Shown one piece after another: positions 9,547 through 19,429 of a stretch of 64,000 nucleotides of DNA (positions are counted from its first letter, which is position 1; each line of letters begins with the position of its first letter). The notes below the pieces were generated by a model. That model worked only from the letters and a program-made list of their open reading frames with translations. It did no database searches and was not told the origin of the DNA. The stretch spans positions 1 to 64,000 of the forward strand of contig JAUYAO010000052.1 of assembly GCA_030692565.1 (NCBI GenBank), in the 5' to 3' direction. Position numbers and translations under genes: made by a program. The stretch comes from Nitrospira sp. (GTDB taxonomy: Bacteria > Nitrospirota > Nitrospiria > Nitrospirales > Nitrospiraceae).

Positions 9547-10858
9547 GCGACTTTTTACCAGCTTCCAGAATATCTTTAAGATTCCTGAGCTGAGGACCCG
9601 TGTCCTGTTTACGCTTGGGATGCTCGTTGTCTATCGAGTGGGCGCTCACATTCCTACTCCTGGGATCAATGGCGACGCACTCTCTGATTTCTTGGCGAAG
9701 CAGGGTGGCGCGCTGCTCGGATTTCTGGACATCTTCTCAGGCGGCTCACTTTCCAGGCTGACGATTTTCGCATTGGGCATTATGCCCTACATCAGCGCCT
9801 CCATCATTCTTCAATTGCTCACCGTGGTGGTCCCGCATCTCTCCAAGCTTGCGAAAGAGGGAGAGCGTGGTCGCAAGAAAATTATCCAGTACACCCGCTT
9901 TGGCACGATCGTAATCGCGCTGATTCAGGGGTTTGGTATTGCGATCGGTCTTGAGCAAATGAATCAAGGCGCCTTCGTGTTGAACGGAGGATGGGCATTT
10001 CGTCTGATGACGGTCATTACGCTCACGGCCGGTACCGGTTTTCTCATGTGGCTCGGCGAGCAAATTACCGAGCGTGGGATCGGCAATGGAATTTCACTCA
10101 TCATTTTCTCGGGAATCGTAGCCCGTCTTCCAGCGGCGGTGGCTCAGACCTTCGATCTCTACAAGGTCGGGCAGCTCAATATTATCTTGTTGGTTGCCCT
10201 TGCTGTGTTGATGGTCTCTGTGGTGGCTGCGATTGTGTTTCTTGAGAGTGGCCGGCGCAAGATTCCTGTTCAGTATGCGAAGCGCGTCGTGGGGCGCCGT
10301 GTCTTTGGTGGGCAGAGCACGCATATTCCGTTGAAGATCAATACGGCTGGCGTCATCCCTCCGATCTTTGCCTCGTCGATTATCGCATTTCCGGCAACGA
10401 TTGCCGGCTTCTTCGAAACTCCTTGGGTGAAGGCGATTGGCTCACAGCTTGCGCCAGGATCCTTGCTCTATACGCTCATGTACGTCGGGCTCATCCTCTT
10501 CTTCTGTTTCTTTTACACAGCCGTGGTTCTAAATCCTGTTGATATGGCTGACAACATGAAGAAGTATGGGGGATTTGTGCCCGGCATTCGACCTGGGCAG
10601 AGGACGTCTGATTACATCTACAATGTACTGACGAAGATCACATTCGCGGGGGCTATCTATCTCGCCATTGTGTGCGTTATCCCTGAGTTTTTGATCTATA
10701 AGATGAACGTCCCGTTCTATTTTGGGGGTACGTCACTCTTGATCGTGATCGGAGTAGGGCTGGATACGGCCCAACAGATCGAGTCCCATATGCTGATGCG
10801 TAATTATGAGGGTTTTCTCGGCAAAGGGATGGCTCCATTGCGCGGCAGGAATGGGTAA
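9539..10858 (+). CDS. secY: Protein translocase subunit SecY
   Basis: SecY is the channel of the Sec translocon, with ten membrane helices. The 439-residue protein has [19 protein letters not shown] at the first helix, the plug region, and the family motif [14 protein letters not shown] near residue 180. The C-terminal cytosolic loop carries [11 protein letters not shown] chose GTG 9539: GAGG at 9526-9529 lies nine bases upstream and the gene overlaps rplO by eight bases. The frame is open further upstream, but that would extend it well into rplO. Confidence 0.96.
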   Translation: MLERLFTSFQNIFKIPELRTRVLFTLGMLVVYRVGAHIPTPGINGDALSDFLAKQGGALLGFLDIFSGGSLSRLTIFALGIMPYISASIILQLLTVVVPHLSKLAKEGERGRKKIIQYTRFGTIVIALIQGFGIAIGLEQMNQGAFVLNGGWAFRLMTVITLTAGTGFLMWLGEQITERGIGNGISLIIFSGIVARLPAAVAQTFDLYKVGQLNIILLVALAVLMVSVVAAIVFLESGRRKIPVQYAKRVVGRRVFGGQSTHIPLKINTAGVIPPIFASSIIAFPATIAGFFETPWVKAIGSQLAPGSLLYTLMYVGLILFFCFFYTAVVLNPVDMADNMKKYGGFVPGIRPGQRTSDYIYNVLTKITFAGAIYLAIVCVIPEFLIYKMNVPFYFGGTSLLIVIGVGLDTAQQIESHMLMRNYEGFLGKGMAPLRGRNG

Positions 10859-10864
10859 TCGGCG

Positions 10865-11521
10865 ATGCGGCTGGTCTTTCTTGGGGCCCCTGGAGTAGGG
10901 AAGGGCACGCAGGCTGAAAAGGTTGCTGCCCAATATGGAATGGCCAAGATCTCGACCGGTGATTTGCTGCGAGAAGCTGTCAGGGCCCAGACTGCTCTTG
11001 GGAAAGATGCCAAGAGTTACATGGATCAGGGTAAGTTAGTCCCTGATTCTGTCGTCATCGGATTGGTGCGTGACAAGCTGAGCGATCCAAGCTGCGCCAA
11101 CGGTTTCGTGCTTGATGGTTTTCCACGGACTGTGCCGCAGGCTGAAGAATTAGGTCATGTTCTTTCACAGCGTAATATTCGTCTCGATCGAGTGATCAAC
11201 TTTCAAGTGTCACGTGAAGATGTCGTGCGTCGCCTCAGTGGTAGGCGGAGTTGCCCAAAATGCCAGGCCACTTTTCACATGGATTTTGCGCCCCCGAAGA
11301 AGAGTGATAGCTGTGATCGGTGTGGGGAAGCGCTCGTGCAACGCAGCGATGATAAGCGGGATGCGATTGAGACGCGGTTGCGGGTCTACGAAGAGCAAAC
11401 CTCGCCATTGATTGCGTACTACGATTCGAAGGGTCTCTTGACGCATCTTGATGGAGCCAGCGCGGTCGAGACGGTGTATCAGAATTTAACGAAAGTGCTG
11501 ACTCCGTTTAAGAAAGTATGA
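10865..11521 (+). CDS. adk: Adenylate kinase, zinc-binding lid type
   Basis: Adenylate kinase interconverts ATP and AMP with two ADP. The 218-residue long-form enzyme has the P-loop FLGAPGVGKGTQ at residues 4-15 and the DGFPRT motif near residue 85. Its LID domain has four cysteines, CPKC near residue 131 and CDRC near residue 150, which bind zinc. It starts six bases after secY and overlaps map as ATGA, the common secY-adk-map order. Confidence 0.97.
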   Translation: MRLVFLGAPGVGKGTQAEKVAAQYGMAKISTGDLLREAVRAQTALGKDAKSYMDQGKLVPDSVVIGLVRDKLSDPSCANGFVLDGFPRTVPQAEELGHVLSQRNIRLDRVINFQVSREDVVRRLSGRRSCPKCQATFHMDFAPPKKSDSCDRCGEALVQRSDDKRDAIETRLRVYEEQTSPLIAYYDSKGLLTHLDGASAVETVYQNLTKVLTPFKKV

Positions 11522-12282
11522 TCATTCTGAAGACGCCTGCGGAAATTAATGTGATGGCTCAGGCGTCGCGAGTAGTTGCTGAAGCGCTAGAAGTTGTCAG
11601 GAAGGCCGTGAGGCCTGGCGTGACCACGGAGGATCTTGACCGTATCGCAGAGCAAGCCATACGTGACCGTGGGGCTATCCCGGCATTCAAGGGATACCGC
11701 AGCTACCCGAAGACTCTCTGCGCTTCAGTCAATGAACAGGTTGTTCATGGAATTCCTTCAAAACGGAAACTGAAGGACGGCGATATCATCGGTCTAGACT
11801 TGGGGGCGGTTGTCGGCGGGTTTTATGGTGACTCTGCAGTCACTGTGGCGGTCGGCGAAACCAGTGAGTCTGTTGCTCGATTGATTCAGGTGACGCAAGA
11901 AGCTCTTGATCTTGGTATCCAAAAGGCTGTTGTCGGTAATCGGCTTACCGACATTTCTTATGCGGTACAGCGCCATGTTGAAGCCGCTGGATATTCAGTC
12001 GTAACGGAGTTCGTCGGCCATGGTATCGGCCGTCAACTTCATGAAGAACCTCAAGTGCCCAACTACGGGAAGGCTGGTCAGGGGCCGCGTCTACAGTACG
12101 GGATGGTTCTGGCGATCGAGCCGATGGTCAACATGGGTGGCAGTGCGGTGCGTGTGCTTGAGGATCGGTGGACGGCGGTGACGGCAGACGGTAGCCTTTC
12201 AGCCCACTTTGAGCATACAATAGCAATTCAGCCGGCGGGGCCGGCGCGGGTGCTCAGTCAGAGAGTGCTAGACGCCGCATAA
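11518..12282 (+). CDS. map: Methionine aminopeptidase, type I
   Basis: This enzyme removes the initiator methionine from new proteins, using two metal ions. The 254-residue protein has the pita-bread fold with the expected ligands: Asp in GLDLGA, Asp in YGDSAVT, His in [12 protein letters not shown], Glu in IEPMV, and Glu near the end in HFEHTI. The substrate-site His is in VVHGIPS. It overlaps adk by four bases and lies upstream of infA. Confidence 0.97.
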   Translation: MIILKTPAEINVMAQASRVVAEALEVVRKAVRPGVTTEDLDRIAEQAIRDRGAIPAFKGYRSYPKTLCASVNEQVVHGIPSKRKLKDGDIIGLDLGAVVGGFYGDSAVTVAVGETSESVARLIQVTQEALDLGIQKAVVGNRLTDISYAVQRHVEAAGYSVVTEFVGHGIGRQLHEEPQVPNYGKAGQGPRLQYGMVLAIEPMVNMGGSAVRVLEDRWTAVTADGSLSAHFEHTIAIQPAGPARVLSQRVLDAA

Positions 12283-12311
12283 TTGTAGTACAGATAGAGG
12301 AATGGGAGTAC

Positions 12312-12530
12312 GTGGGAAAAGAAGACATTATCGAAATACAGGGAACGGTAGCAGAGACATTACCCAATGCCATGTTTCGTGTGAAACTTGATAATGGACA
12401 TATTCTACTAGCTCATATTTCTGGAAAAATGAGGATGCACTTTATCCGAATTCTTCCGGGCGACAAAGTCACGGTGGAGATGTCTCCATACGATTTGACG
12501 AGAGGCCGAATCACTTACCGTTTCAAGTAG
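12312..12530 (+). CDS. infA: Translation initiation factor IF-1
   Basis: IF-1 blocks the A-site during initiation. The 72-residue OB-fold protein has the family pattern [20 protein letters not shown], then [20 protein letters not shown] and the end [12 protein letters not shown]. The start is GTG 12312, preceded by a GAGGAATGGGAG stretch. It is typical of the map-infA-rpmJ order in this operon. Confidence 0.97.
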   Translation: MGKEDIIEIQGTVAETLPNAMFRVKLDNGHILLAHISGKMRMHFIRILPGDKVTVEMSPYDLTRGRITYRFK

Positions 12531-12548
12531 TAGGAGCGCTGACGCGTC

Positions 12549-12662
12549 ATGAAAGTAAAGTCATCAGTCAAGCCGATTTGTGCCAAGTGTATGGTCGTTC
12601 GTCGCCGGGGCGTCGTGCGAATTTTGTGTGAGAACCCCAGGCACAAGCAACGTCAGGGATAA
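12549..12662 (+). CDS. rpmJ: 50S ribosomal protein L36, zinc-binding type
   Basis: L36 is the smallest large-subunit protein. The 37 codons read [17 protein letters not shown] at the start and [13 protein letters not shown] at the end. The ligands Cys11, Cys14, Cys27 and His32 form the zinc ribbon of the C+ form. TAGGAGCG at 12530-12537 provides a ribosome-binding site. The gene lies 18 bases after infA and 53 before rpsM, its normal place. Confidence 0.95.
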   Translation: MKVKSSVKPICAKCMVVRRRGVVRILCENPRHKQRQG

Positions 12663-12715
12663 CGCCGGGCAGAGTAGGTCTGTGCTCGTCTAGGGAATAG
12701 GAAAGAGGAGAGATC

Positions 12716-13096
12716 ATGGCACGCATCGCAGGCATCGATTTGCCAAGAGACAAGCGGACCGATATCGGCCTCACGTACATCTACGGGATTGGGCGAGCCG
12801 CCGCACGAGAAATTCTGCGGAAGGCCGGTGTGGAGGGGGCGATTCGGATCAAGGATCTGAGCGAAGACAAGATCGTCAAGCTCAGAGAAATTATTGATCG
12901 CGATCACCGCGTCGAGGGGGACCTTCGGAAGGAGACGTCCCTGAACATCAAGCGATTGATCGACACCGGGACCTATCGAGGTCTGCGCCATCGAAAAGGG
13001 TTGCCGGTGCGTGGCCAGCGCACGAAGACCAATGCCAGAACGCGGAAGGGCCGACGTGCTGGTGTGACAAGCAAACCGAAACCGACAGCCAGATGA
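12716..13096 (+). CDS. rpsM: 30S ribosomal protein S13
   Basis: S13 is in the small-subunit head and forms bridges to L5. The 126-residue protein starts [21 protein letters not shown], has the helix-hairpin-helix part [12 protein letters not shown], and ends with the basic tail [18 protein letters not shown], then [16 protein letters not shown] precedes ATG 12716. It begins the alpha-operon block. Confidence 0.97.
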   Translation: MARIAGIDLPRDKRTDIGLTYIYGIGRAAAREILRKAGVEGAIRIKDLSEDKIVKLREIIDRDHRVEGDLRKETSLNIKRLIDTGTYRGLRHRKGLPVRGQRTKTNARTRKGRRAGVTSKPKPTAR

Positions 13097-13135
13097 TCGA
13101 GCGCATCGCTCGTGCTCTGAAGTGAAGGAGTGTCT

Positions 13136-13519
13136 ATGAGTGTGAAGAAGGGCAAGAAGAAGGAACGCCGGATTGTTCAGGCCGGTGTGGCGCATGTCCA
13201 GGCATCCTTCAATAATACGATTGTCACGATTACTGACATGGGCGGCAATACGGTCGTCTGGGCCAGCTCTGGCAATCAGGGGTTTAAGGGCTCTCGTAAG
13301 AGTACCCCGTTCGCGGCACAGCGTGCCGGCGAAGCGGCCGCCCGTAAAGCCATGGAGAGTGGCATGCGTCAAATTGATGTGTATGTGAACGGGCCTGGGG
13401 CTGGTCGTGAATCAGCCATTCGCTCGCTCCAGGCCGCTGGCCTGCGCATCAATCTGATTCGCGATGTCACGCCGATTCCCCATAACGGCTGCCGTCCACC
13501 GAAGCGGAGACGGGTGTAG
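13136..13519 (+). CDS. rpsK: 30S ribosomal protein S11
   Basis: S11 lies on the platform near the mRNA exit and E-site. The 127-residue protein has the core [17 protein letters not shown], then [19 protein letters not shown] and the C-terminal [18 protein letters not shown] use ATG 13136 because GAAGGAG at 13124-13130 lies five bases before it. A GTG at 13130 is in frame but sits inside that site. Confidence 0.97.
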   Translation: MSVKKGKKKERRIVQAGVAHVQASFNNTIVTITDMGGNTVVWASSGNQGFKGSRKSTPFAAQRAGEAAARKAMESGMRQIDVYVNGPGAGRESAIRSLQAAGLRINLIRDVTPIPHNGCRPPKRRRV

Positions 13520-13597
13520 CCGCGGGGAGTATCAAGGTTCGAGTCTGCAGCAATGTTGGCGCCAGAATTCAGGCGTCCTGTAACCGGAGGTAATGCA

Positions 13598-14224
13598 GTG
13601 GCTAAGTATCGGGGTCCAGTTTGCCGTCTCTGTCGACGCGAAGGCGAGAAGCTCTTTTTGAAGGGCACTCGGTGCATGACCGAAAAGTGTGCCATTGAGC
13701 GACGGAGTTATCCTCCAGGTCAACATGGGCAGGGGCGCCCCAGGAATTCTGACTATAGCCTGCAATTGCGCGAGAAACAAAAATTGCGGAGAATCTACGG
13801 ATTGCAAGAGTGCCAATTCCGCGGTCTGTTTGAAAAAGCGGAGCGGCAATCTGGCGTCACCGGCGATGCTCTGTTGCGACTGTTGGAATGCCGGTTGGAC
13901 AATGTGGCCTACCGTCTCGGGTTTGGCGCGTCTCGCAAGCAGGCCCGCCAGATTGTGAGTCACGGTCACCTGACCATGAACGGCAAGAAAATCAATGTTG
14001 CCGGAGCTACGGTCAAGACAGGGGATGTGATTCAGGTGCGTGAACGAAGCCGAAATTTGCTCTCCATCCAAACGTCACTGGAAGGTGTCGATGGGCGCGG
14101 AATTCCGGATTGGTTGGAGCTTGATAAGGGCACGCTCAAGGGAGTCGTTCGTGCCTTGCCGACAAAGGAACAGATCACGCTGCCAGTCAACGAGCAGATG
14201 GTCGTCGAATTGTATTCTCGATAG
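13598..14224 (+). CDS. rpsD: 30S ribosomal protein S4, cysteine-containing type
   Basis: S4 is a primary assembly protein of the small-subunit body. The 208-residue protein begins [19 protein letters not shown]. Four cysteines near the N-terminus (CRLC, then TRC and EKC) mark the metal-binding C+ form. The S4 RNA-binding domain has [19 protein letters not shown] near residues 95-115. GTG 13598 is chosen because GGAGG at 13586-13590 lies seven bases upstream. The longer open frame from 13553 is unlikely. Confidence 0.96.
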   Translation: MAKYRGPVCRLCRREGEKLFLKGTRCMTEKCAIERRSYPPGQHGQGRPRNSDYSLQLREKQKLRRIYGLQECQFRGLFEKAERQSGVTGDALLRLLECRLDNVAYRLGFGASRKQARQIVSHGHLTMNGKKINVAGATVKTGDVIQVRERSRNLLSIQTSLEGVDGRGIPDWLELDKGTLKGVVRALPTKEQITLPVNEQMVVELYSR

Positions 14225-14310
14225 CACATTGGGCCGGTAGGGAGCCGTCTACGTTTCTGCATCCTCCCTATTCGGTATGCTGGTCACTCGATGGTTGTGA
14301 AGGGGGAGTC

Positions 14311-15312
14311 ATGATTAAAGCGATGAAAGACTTTCAGATCCCGATGCGGGTTGAAGTCGATAAGGATGCGAATTCCCCAGTGTTCGGTCGATTCACCACC
14401 GAGGCGTTTGAGCGGGGATTCGGTACCACGATTGGAAATTCACTTCGCCGTGTATTGTTGTCGTCGTTGACCGGAGCCGCCGTGACGACGGTGAAGATTG
14501 AAGGCGTCCTGCACGAGTTTTCAACGATACCCGGTGTCACGGAAGACGTGACTTCCATTATCTTGAACATCAAGAGCCTGCGCTTGGCTCTTCATACCGA
14601 TAAGCCGAAGACGATTCGTTTGAGGAAGAAGGGACCAGGCGAAGCCAAGGGGTCCGATATTATCCACGATGCCGATGTGACCATTCTCACGCCGGATCTT
14701 CATATTGCGACGCTGGATAAAGATGCCACGTTGGATATTGAAATGACGGTGAAGCATGGTCGTGGATATGTTCCGGCCGAGCGCAATAAGGAAGAAGGAT
14801 TGCCGATCGGTGTCATCGCGATCGATTCCGTGTTCTCGCCCATTAAGCGTGTGAACTTCCATGTGGAAAACGCGCGCGTTGGTCGCATGACCGACTATGA
14901 CAAGCTGACGATGGAGATCTGGACAGATGCGACCATCAGTCCACGTGATGCCTTGTCGACGGCGGCGAATATTTTGCGCGATCACCTCGATATCTTCATC
15001 AACCCGGAAGAGCGCGGCGAAGGTAAGCGCGAGGCGGGATATGACGAGTCGGAGCTTGAAGAGAATAAGAATCTCTCGCGGAGCGTGAATGAACTCGAGC
15101 TCTCCGTTCGGGCGGCGAATTGCTTGAAGAATGCCAACATCAAGACCATTCGTGATCTGGTTCAGAAGACGGAAAACGAAATGCTCAAGACGAAGAATTT
15201 CGGCAAGAAGTCGTTGAATGAGATCAAGGAAATATTGTTGGAGATGGGCCTCACGCTGGGAGGACGGGTTGAAGCCGGATCCTCCAGCAACGGGAGTTCG
15301 CAGTCAGAGTAA
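14311..15312 (+). CDS. rpoA: DNA-directed RNA polymerase subunit alpha
   Basis: The alpha subunit dimer is the scaffold for RNA polymerase assembly, and its C-terminal domain contacts DNA and activators. The 333-residue protein has the N-terminal domain with [21 protein letters not shown]. The alpha-CTD at about residues 255-315 has [20 protein letters not shown] and [24 protein letters not shown] precedes ATG 14311. It lies between rpsD and rplQ as expected. Confidence 0.97.
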   Translation: MIKAMKDFQIPMRVEVDKDANSPVFGRFTTEAFERGFGTTIGNSLRRVLLSSLTGAAVTTVKIEGVLHEFSTIPGVTEDVTSIILNIKSLRLALHTDKPKTIRLRKKGPGEAKGSDIIHDADVTILTPDLHIATLDKDATLDIEMTVKHGRGYVPAERNKEEGLPIGVIAIDSVFSPIKRVNFHVENARVGRMTDYDKLTMEIWTDATISPRDALSTAANILRDHLDIFINPEERGEGKREAGYDESELEENKNLSRSVNELELSVRAANCLKNANIKTIRDLVQKTENEMLKTKNFGKKSLNEIKEILLEMGLTLGGRVEAGSSSNGSSQSE

Positions 15313-15333
15313 TTTTCAGCGAAGGGGAATGCC

Positions 15334-15765
15334 GTGCGACACAGAAAAAAAGGCCGTCAACTTGGTCGGCAGACGAAGCATCGATGGGCCCTGTTCCGGA
15401 GCCTCGTGACCTCGCTCTTGGAGCATGAGCGTATTGAGACGACCGAGGCGAAGGCAAAAGAGATTCGCGGGTTTACCGATCGGATGATTACGCTGGGGAA
15501 GGAAGGAACCTTGCCGGCTCGTCGCCGGGCCCTCGCGTTTATCCGGAGCAAAGATGTGGTTTCAAAACTGTTCAGCGATGTTGCGGGACGATTCAAGGAT
15601 CGGCAGGGTGGGTACACCCGTATGGTGAAGACTCGCCGCCGCATCGGCGACGGGGCGGAAATGGTGGCGATCGAGTTGGTGACGATGGTGGAGAAGGCCT
15701 CATCCAAGGCGGCCGCCCTTCCAGCGACGACAACTCCCGCCGTTTCTCCGGAAGCCTCTGCCTAG
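15334..15765 (+). CDS. rplQ: 50S ribosomal protein L17
   Basis: L17 lies close to the tunnel exit of the large subunit. The 143-residue protein begins [20 protein letters not shown] and has [18 protein letters not shown] and [20 protein letters not shown] roughly 25-residue Ala/Pro/Thr-rich C-terminal tail goes beyond the shortest members. The start is GTG 15334 after AAGGGG. It is the last gene of the long ribosomal run and is followed by a strong terminator. Confidence 0.96.
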   Translation: MRHRKKGRQLGRQTKHRWALFRSLVTSLLEHERIETTEAKAKEIRGFTDRMITLGKEGTLPARRRALAFIRSKDVVSKLFSDVAGRFKDRQGGYTRMVKTRRRIGDGAEMVAIELVTMVEKASSKAAALPATTTPAVSPEASA

Positions 15766-15792
15766 CGCTACCTGCAGTTGTGTGTTGAGTAG

Positions 15793-15838
15793 AAAGAGCT
15801 CCTCACGTGTCATACGTGGGGAGCTCTTTCTCTTTTTT
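15793..15838 (+). terminator. Intrinsic terminator of the ribosomal protein operon
   Basis: A 16-bp stem (15793-15808 with 15814-15829, one G-T pair) with the five-base loop GTCAT is followed by CTCTTTTTT. It lies 28 bases after the rplQ stop and ends the run of plus-strand ribosomal genes. Confidence 0.92.
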
Positions 15839-15852
15839 GTCAACAGCGGGCG

Positions 15853-15881
15853 TTTACTTGCTTGATCCTCAGTGCTACTAT
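15853..15881 (+). promoter_or_regulatory. Possible sigma-70 promoter for the lpt-rpoN genes
   Basis: TTTACT (15853-15858) and TACTAT (15876-15881) are separated by 17 bases, and each matches four of six consensus positions. The site lies just after the ribosomal operon terminator and 45 bases before lptC, where a new promoter is needed. It is an inference from sequence only. Confidence 0.4.
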
Positions 15882-15925
15882 CGTGCCAGAGTTTTGCCTA
15901 GTCTATCTGGTAGCCGGTGTGATGC

Positions 15926-16498
15926 ATGTGGGATGTAGTAGCCAGACGAAGCCTCCTTACTGTAAGTGGAGCACTGGCAGCATTCCTGATTTATCTGCTG
16001 TTTGTGAACGCAGACTCCGCTCCCACAAATCAGCCTGTTGCGCCAGGTGCCATTGAAAGCGCAGATGCGAAAATCTCTGATTTTACCTTCACACAGACCA
16101 AGGGAGATGTGGTGCAGTGGCGGGTGCAGGCCAAGCAGGCGCGCCTATTCGAGTTGGAAAAGCGCGCAGTCCTGAGCGACGTTGAAGTGACGCTCTATGG
16201 ACAAGCCGGGAAAGAGGTGACCGTTCTGGGGGACGAAGGCGCGCTCGATACGGCCACGAAAAACTTCGTCTTGGCGAATCGAACGGAACCGCTGATCATC
16301 GCGACGGGAAGCGGATATACGATCTATACCAATCACCTGGCATGGACCGATGCCACAAAGATCATTCAGACCGGTGATCCCGTCCGCATTGTCGGCAATG
16401 GATTGGAAATTACCGGCAAAGGATTACTGGGACGGACAGAGTCTGAAGAGTTTGAGGTACTTGATGATGTTCATGTGGATCTCGTTTCTGGTTCTTAG
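15926..16498 (+). CDS. lptC: LPS export system protein LptC
   Basis: LptC is an inner-membrane-anchored bridge protein that accepts LPS from LptBFG and hands it to LptA. The 190-residue protein has one N-terminal membrane helix (about residues 9-27) and then a beta-rich periplasmic domain with KISDFTFTQTKGDVVQWRVQ and ARLFELEKRAVLSDVEVTLY, the usual LptC/DUF1239 pattern. The start at ATG 15926 has only a weak ribosome-binding site. Its end overlaps lptA by 35 bases, and lptA-lptB follow, which supports the call. Confidence 0.88.
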   Translation: MWDVVARRSLLTVSGALAAFLIYLLFVNADSAPTNQPVAPGAIESADAKISDFTFTQTKGDVVQWRVQAKQARLFELEKRAVLSDVEVTLYGQAGKEVTVLGDEGALDTATKNFVLANRTEPLIIATGSGYTIYTNHLAWTDATKIIQTGDPVRIVGNGLEITGKGLLGRTESEEFEVLDDVHVDLVSGS

Positions 16499-17069
16499 TC
16501 TCTTGGCCCCGGTCATAGCCGAATCTGTGACACCTGTGGGTGCGGCTGTCCCTGCTGGGTCAGCTCCCGCTCAGGCTCCGACAACTATTACCGCAAAAAA
16601 AATGACGGTGCGTAATCAGGATAGTCAGGCCGTCTTTGAAGGGTCGGTTATTCTGACGCAAGGGACGTTGATGGTCTATTCGGACAAGATGGTGGTGTCG
16701 TTCTCCCCTCAGTCTGCGGATGCCAAGAAAGGGGAGCCTGGAGAAATCAAGAAGAGTGATCCCTCTTCTACAGCCAAACCAATAGGCAAGGGTGCCGATG
16801 TGATGCCAGGGGCTTCAGGTCGGTCCGTCAAGCAGATTGAGGCGACTGGCCATGTGCGCATCGAAAAAGAGACCGGAAATGCGACCTCCAATAAGGCGGT
16901 GTTCGACAATAGTCGACGGGTTGTGACCTTGACCGGGGATCCGGTGGCTTGGGAGAAGGGGACGCGAGTCAGCGGTGAGAAGATCGTGATTTACCTGGAT
17001 GAAGATCGAAGTGTCGTTGAAGGGGGTTCGCATCTCCTCATCGACGGCGAACGTGGCGGAATGAAATGA
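16464..17069 (+). CDS. lptA: LPS transport periplasmic protein LptA (OstA-like)
   Basis: LptA forms the periplasmic bridge that carries LPS to the outer membrane. Residues 1-20 form a signal peptide (MMFMWISFLVLSLLAPVIAES). The mature part has OstA-type beta repeats: TITAKKMTVRNQDSQAVFEG, and later NKAVFDNSRRVVTLTGDP and EKIVIYLDEDRSVVEG. A Pro/Lys/Ser-rich insert lies at about residues 78-115. ATG 16464 has GAGG at 16454-16457 six bases upstream and gives a signal peptide. It overlaps lptC and shares ATGA with lptB. Confidence 0.88.
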   Translation: MMFMWISFLVLSLLAPVIAESVTPVGAAVPAGSAPAQAPTTITAKKMTVRNQDSQAVFEGSVILTQGTLMVYSDKMVVSFSPQSADAKKGEPGEIKKSDPSSTAKPIGKGADVMPGASGRSVKQIEATGHVRIEKETGNATSNKAVFDNSRRVVTLTGDPVAWEKGTRVSGEKIVIYLDEDRSVVEGGSHLLIDGERGGMK

Positions 17070-17848
17070 CGCAGGGAACCGAATCGGAATTGCTGGGGAC
17101 GTCGGACTTCGTGACCGGTCCGCACACATCGTGCTTGCGGGCTCGAGGGTTGGAGAAGAGTTTTCGCGGGCGAAAAGTCGTCAAGGGCGTGGCAATCGAA
17201 GTGCGTGCTGGCGAAGTGGTCGGGCTGCTTGGTCCGAACGGCGCGGGAAAGACCACGATCTTCGATATGGTGGTGGGTCTCTGCCAGCCGGACGAGGGGG
17301 AGATAACGTTTAACGGCGAGTCCATCACGGATTTGCCGATGTATCAACGGGCCAGGCGGGGGATCGGGTATCTCCCGCAAGAGTCGTCGGTCTTTCGTCG
17401 CCTTTCCGTAGAGAAGAATGTCTTGGCGATTTTGGAAATCCTAGGCTATCCTCGTGGTGAGCGGATGGCACGGGTTGATGAGTTGCTCAAGGACCTTGAT
17501 CTCCTCCACATTCGTGGCAGTATGGCGTATGCGCTGTCAGGAGGAGAGCGTCGTCGATTGGAAATCACCAGGGCCTTAGCGACAAGCCCCTCCTTCATGC
17601 TCCTGGATGAACCGTTCGCCGGGATTGATCCGATCGCGGTGGCCGACATTCAGCAGATTATTCTTCGACTGAAAGACAAGGGCATTGGGATTCTCATCAC
17701 CGATCATAATGTTCAAGAGACGTTATCCATTACCGATCGTGCCTATATTATTAATGAAGGATTGATCCTGGAATCCGGTTCTCCGGAGGCCATTGTCAAG
17801 AGTGAAACCGCTCGGGCTGTGTATCTTGGAGAGCGATTCAAGCTGTAG
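17066..17848 (+). CDS. lptB: LPS export ABC transporter ATPase LptB
   Basis: LptB is the cytoplasmic ATPase that powers LPS extraction by LptFG. The 260-residue protein has the Walker A motif GPNGAGKTT near residue 55, the signature LSGGERRRLEI near 157, Walker B FMLLDEPFAGIDP near 180, and the switch His in ITDHNVQ. A 20-residue N-terminal extension precedes the usual start. It overlaps lptA by four bases and is 18 bases before rpoN. LptF and LptG are not in the window. Confidence 0.95.
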   Translation: MTQGTESELLGTSDFVTGPHTSCLRARGLEKSFRGRKVVKGVAIEVRAGEVVGLLGPNGAGKTTIFDMVVGLCQPDEGEITFNGESITDLPMYQRARRGIGYLPQESSVFRRLSVEKNVLAILEILGYPRGERMARVDELLKDLDLLHIRGSMAYALSGGERRRLEITRALATSPSFMLLDEPFAGIDPIAVADIQQIILRLKDKGIGILITDHNVQETLSITDRAYIINEGLILESGSPEAIVKSETARAVYLGERFKL

Positions 17849-17866
17849 AGGGTTGAATATCCAGTT

Positions 17867-19375
17867 ATGAAACTTCGTCTCGATTTGAGGCTTAGCCAGA
17901 AGCTAATCATGACGCCGCAGTTGCAGCAGGCGATTAAGCTGTTGCAGCTGTCTCGTCTTGAATTGCAGCAAAGTCTGACCCAGCATCTGCTCGAAAATCC
18001 TCTTCTTGATGAAGTGCAGGCTGAAGTTGAGGAAGCTGAAGCGGCGGCGGCAGAAGGAAAAACGGAAGACCCCTCTGCAACGGCCACACAAGATAACGCG
18101 GAGGAGGCGGGAACTCCTGAGGAGCGAGGCTCGCCAGAAGAGTTTTCAGCCTCTGGATGGGAAGAGTACTTTGGCTCGGATCGTCGAGCCGGGGACTCGG
18201 AATATCCCTCCTCGTCTCAGGATGAGTTTCCCTCTTACGAGCAAACGGTGGCCAAAGCCACATCACTGGAAGAGCATTTGCTTTGGCAGCTCTCGCTCTC
18301 GGGTCTTTCAGAACGAGAGAAAGCCATTGGACGCCTGCTCATCGGAAATTTGGATGACGATGGCTATTTGAGAATAACTCTGGCCGAAGTTGTCAGCGGG
18401 AGCGAATTTGCGGAGGCGGAGGCCGAGTCGGTCCTCAAGGACATTCAGACCTTTGATCCAACCGGCGTCGGGGCACGTGATCTGCCGGAGTGTCTACTGC
18501 TTCAACTTGGCCATCTGGGCAAGAATCCGATGGGGTCGCTCGGTGCAAGGCCTGGTGCGCTCAAGGGAGCCGTCGTTGAAGGTATTATTCTGCATCATCT
18601 CAAGGACCTTGAAAAGAAACAGTATGCCAAGATTGCCAAAGCCTTGAATGTCACCGTTGAGGAAGTCTTCGAGGCGACGAAGCTGATCGGGGATCTGGAG
18701 CCGAAACCTGGTCGTCCGTTCACGAACACGCAGAATTACGTGATTGTGCCCGACGTCTTCGTCGTCAAGAACGAAGGGGAGTGGGTGGTCTTACTGAACG
18801 ACGACGGATTGCCGCGTATGCGGATCAGTCCGTATTACAAGCAACTCATGACGGCTGGTGATGGCGGGACGGCTGAAACTAAGTCTTACCTCGATGAAAA
18901 GCTCAGAGCCGCCCAGTGGGTGATTCGGAGTATCGATCAACGGAATAAAACGATCGTCAAGGTCGTGACGAGTATTGTGAAGTTTCAGGAGCAGTTTTTT
19001 GAGCAAGGGATTGAACATCTGAAGCCCTTGGTCCTCAAGCAGGTGGCGGAAGACATCGGAATGCATGAATCGACGATTAGTCGAGTCACCGCCAACAAGT
19101 ATATGTACTGCCCGCAAGGGATGCTCGAATTAAAGTTCTTCTTCAACGCAGGACTTCAACGCGCTGATCAGCCCTCTGACATGATGTCGTCGGTGTCGGT
19201 CCGCGAAATGATTCGGAAAATGATTGCCGAGGAGGATGTGCAGCGCCCGCTGAAGGATGAGGAGATTGCGGCGCGTTTGAAACTCCAGCAGGTCCTGATC
19301 GCGCGTCGTACGGTGGCGAAGTATCGCGCCGAGGATAACATCCCTTCTGCAAGCCAGCGAAAACGCCATTTTTAG
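17867..19375 (+). CDS. rpoN: RNA polymerase sigma-54 factor
   Basis: Sigma-54 directs RNA polymerase to -24/-12 promoters that need an enhancer-binding ATPase. The 502-residue protein has the glutamine-rich region I (SQKLIMTPQLQQAIKLLQLS), an acidic region II at about residues 55-125, the core-binding domain, and the C-terminal RpoN box ARRTVAKYRAE near the end. It is full length. The lptB-rpoN-hpf order is widespread. No convincing -24/-12 promoter was seen upstream of the nitrogen genes in this window. Confidence 0.97.
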   Translation: MKLRLDLRLSQKLIMTPQLQQAIKLLQLSRLELQQSLTQHLLENPLLDEVQAEVEEAEAAAAEGKTEDPSATATQDNAEEAGTPEERGSPEEFSASGWEEYFGSDRRAGDSEYPSSSQDEFPSYEQTVAKATSLEEHLLWQLSLSGLSEREKAIGRLLIGNLDDDGYLRITLAEVVSGSEFAEAEAESVLKDIQTFDPTGVGARDLPECLLLQLGHLGKNPMGSLGARPGALKGAVVEGIILHHLKDLEKKQYAKIAKALNVTVEEVFEATKLIGDLEPKPGRPFTNTQNYVIVPDVFVVKNEGEWVVLLNDDGLPRMRISPYYKQLMTAGDGGTAETKSYLDEKLRAAQWVIRSIDQRNKTIVKVVTSIVKFQEQFFEQGIEHLKPLVLKQVAEDIGMHESTISRVTANKYMYCPQGMLELKFFFNAGLQRADQPSDMMSSVSVREMIRKMIAEEDVQRPLKDEEIAARLKLQQVLIARRTVAKYRAEDNIPSASQRKRHF

Positions 19376-19429
19376 TCTGCGCCCGCTGGGCATGGCGCAG
19401 AAATCGGTTCACGTAAGGAGACACTTCGC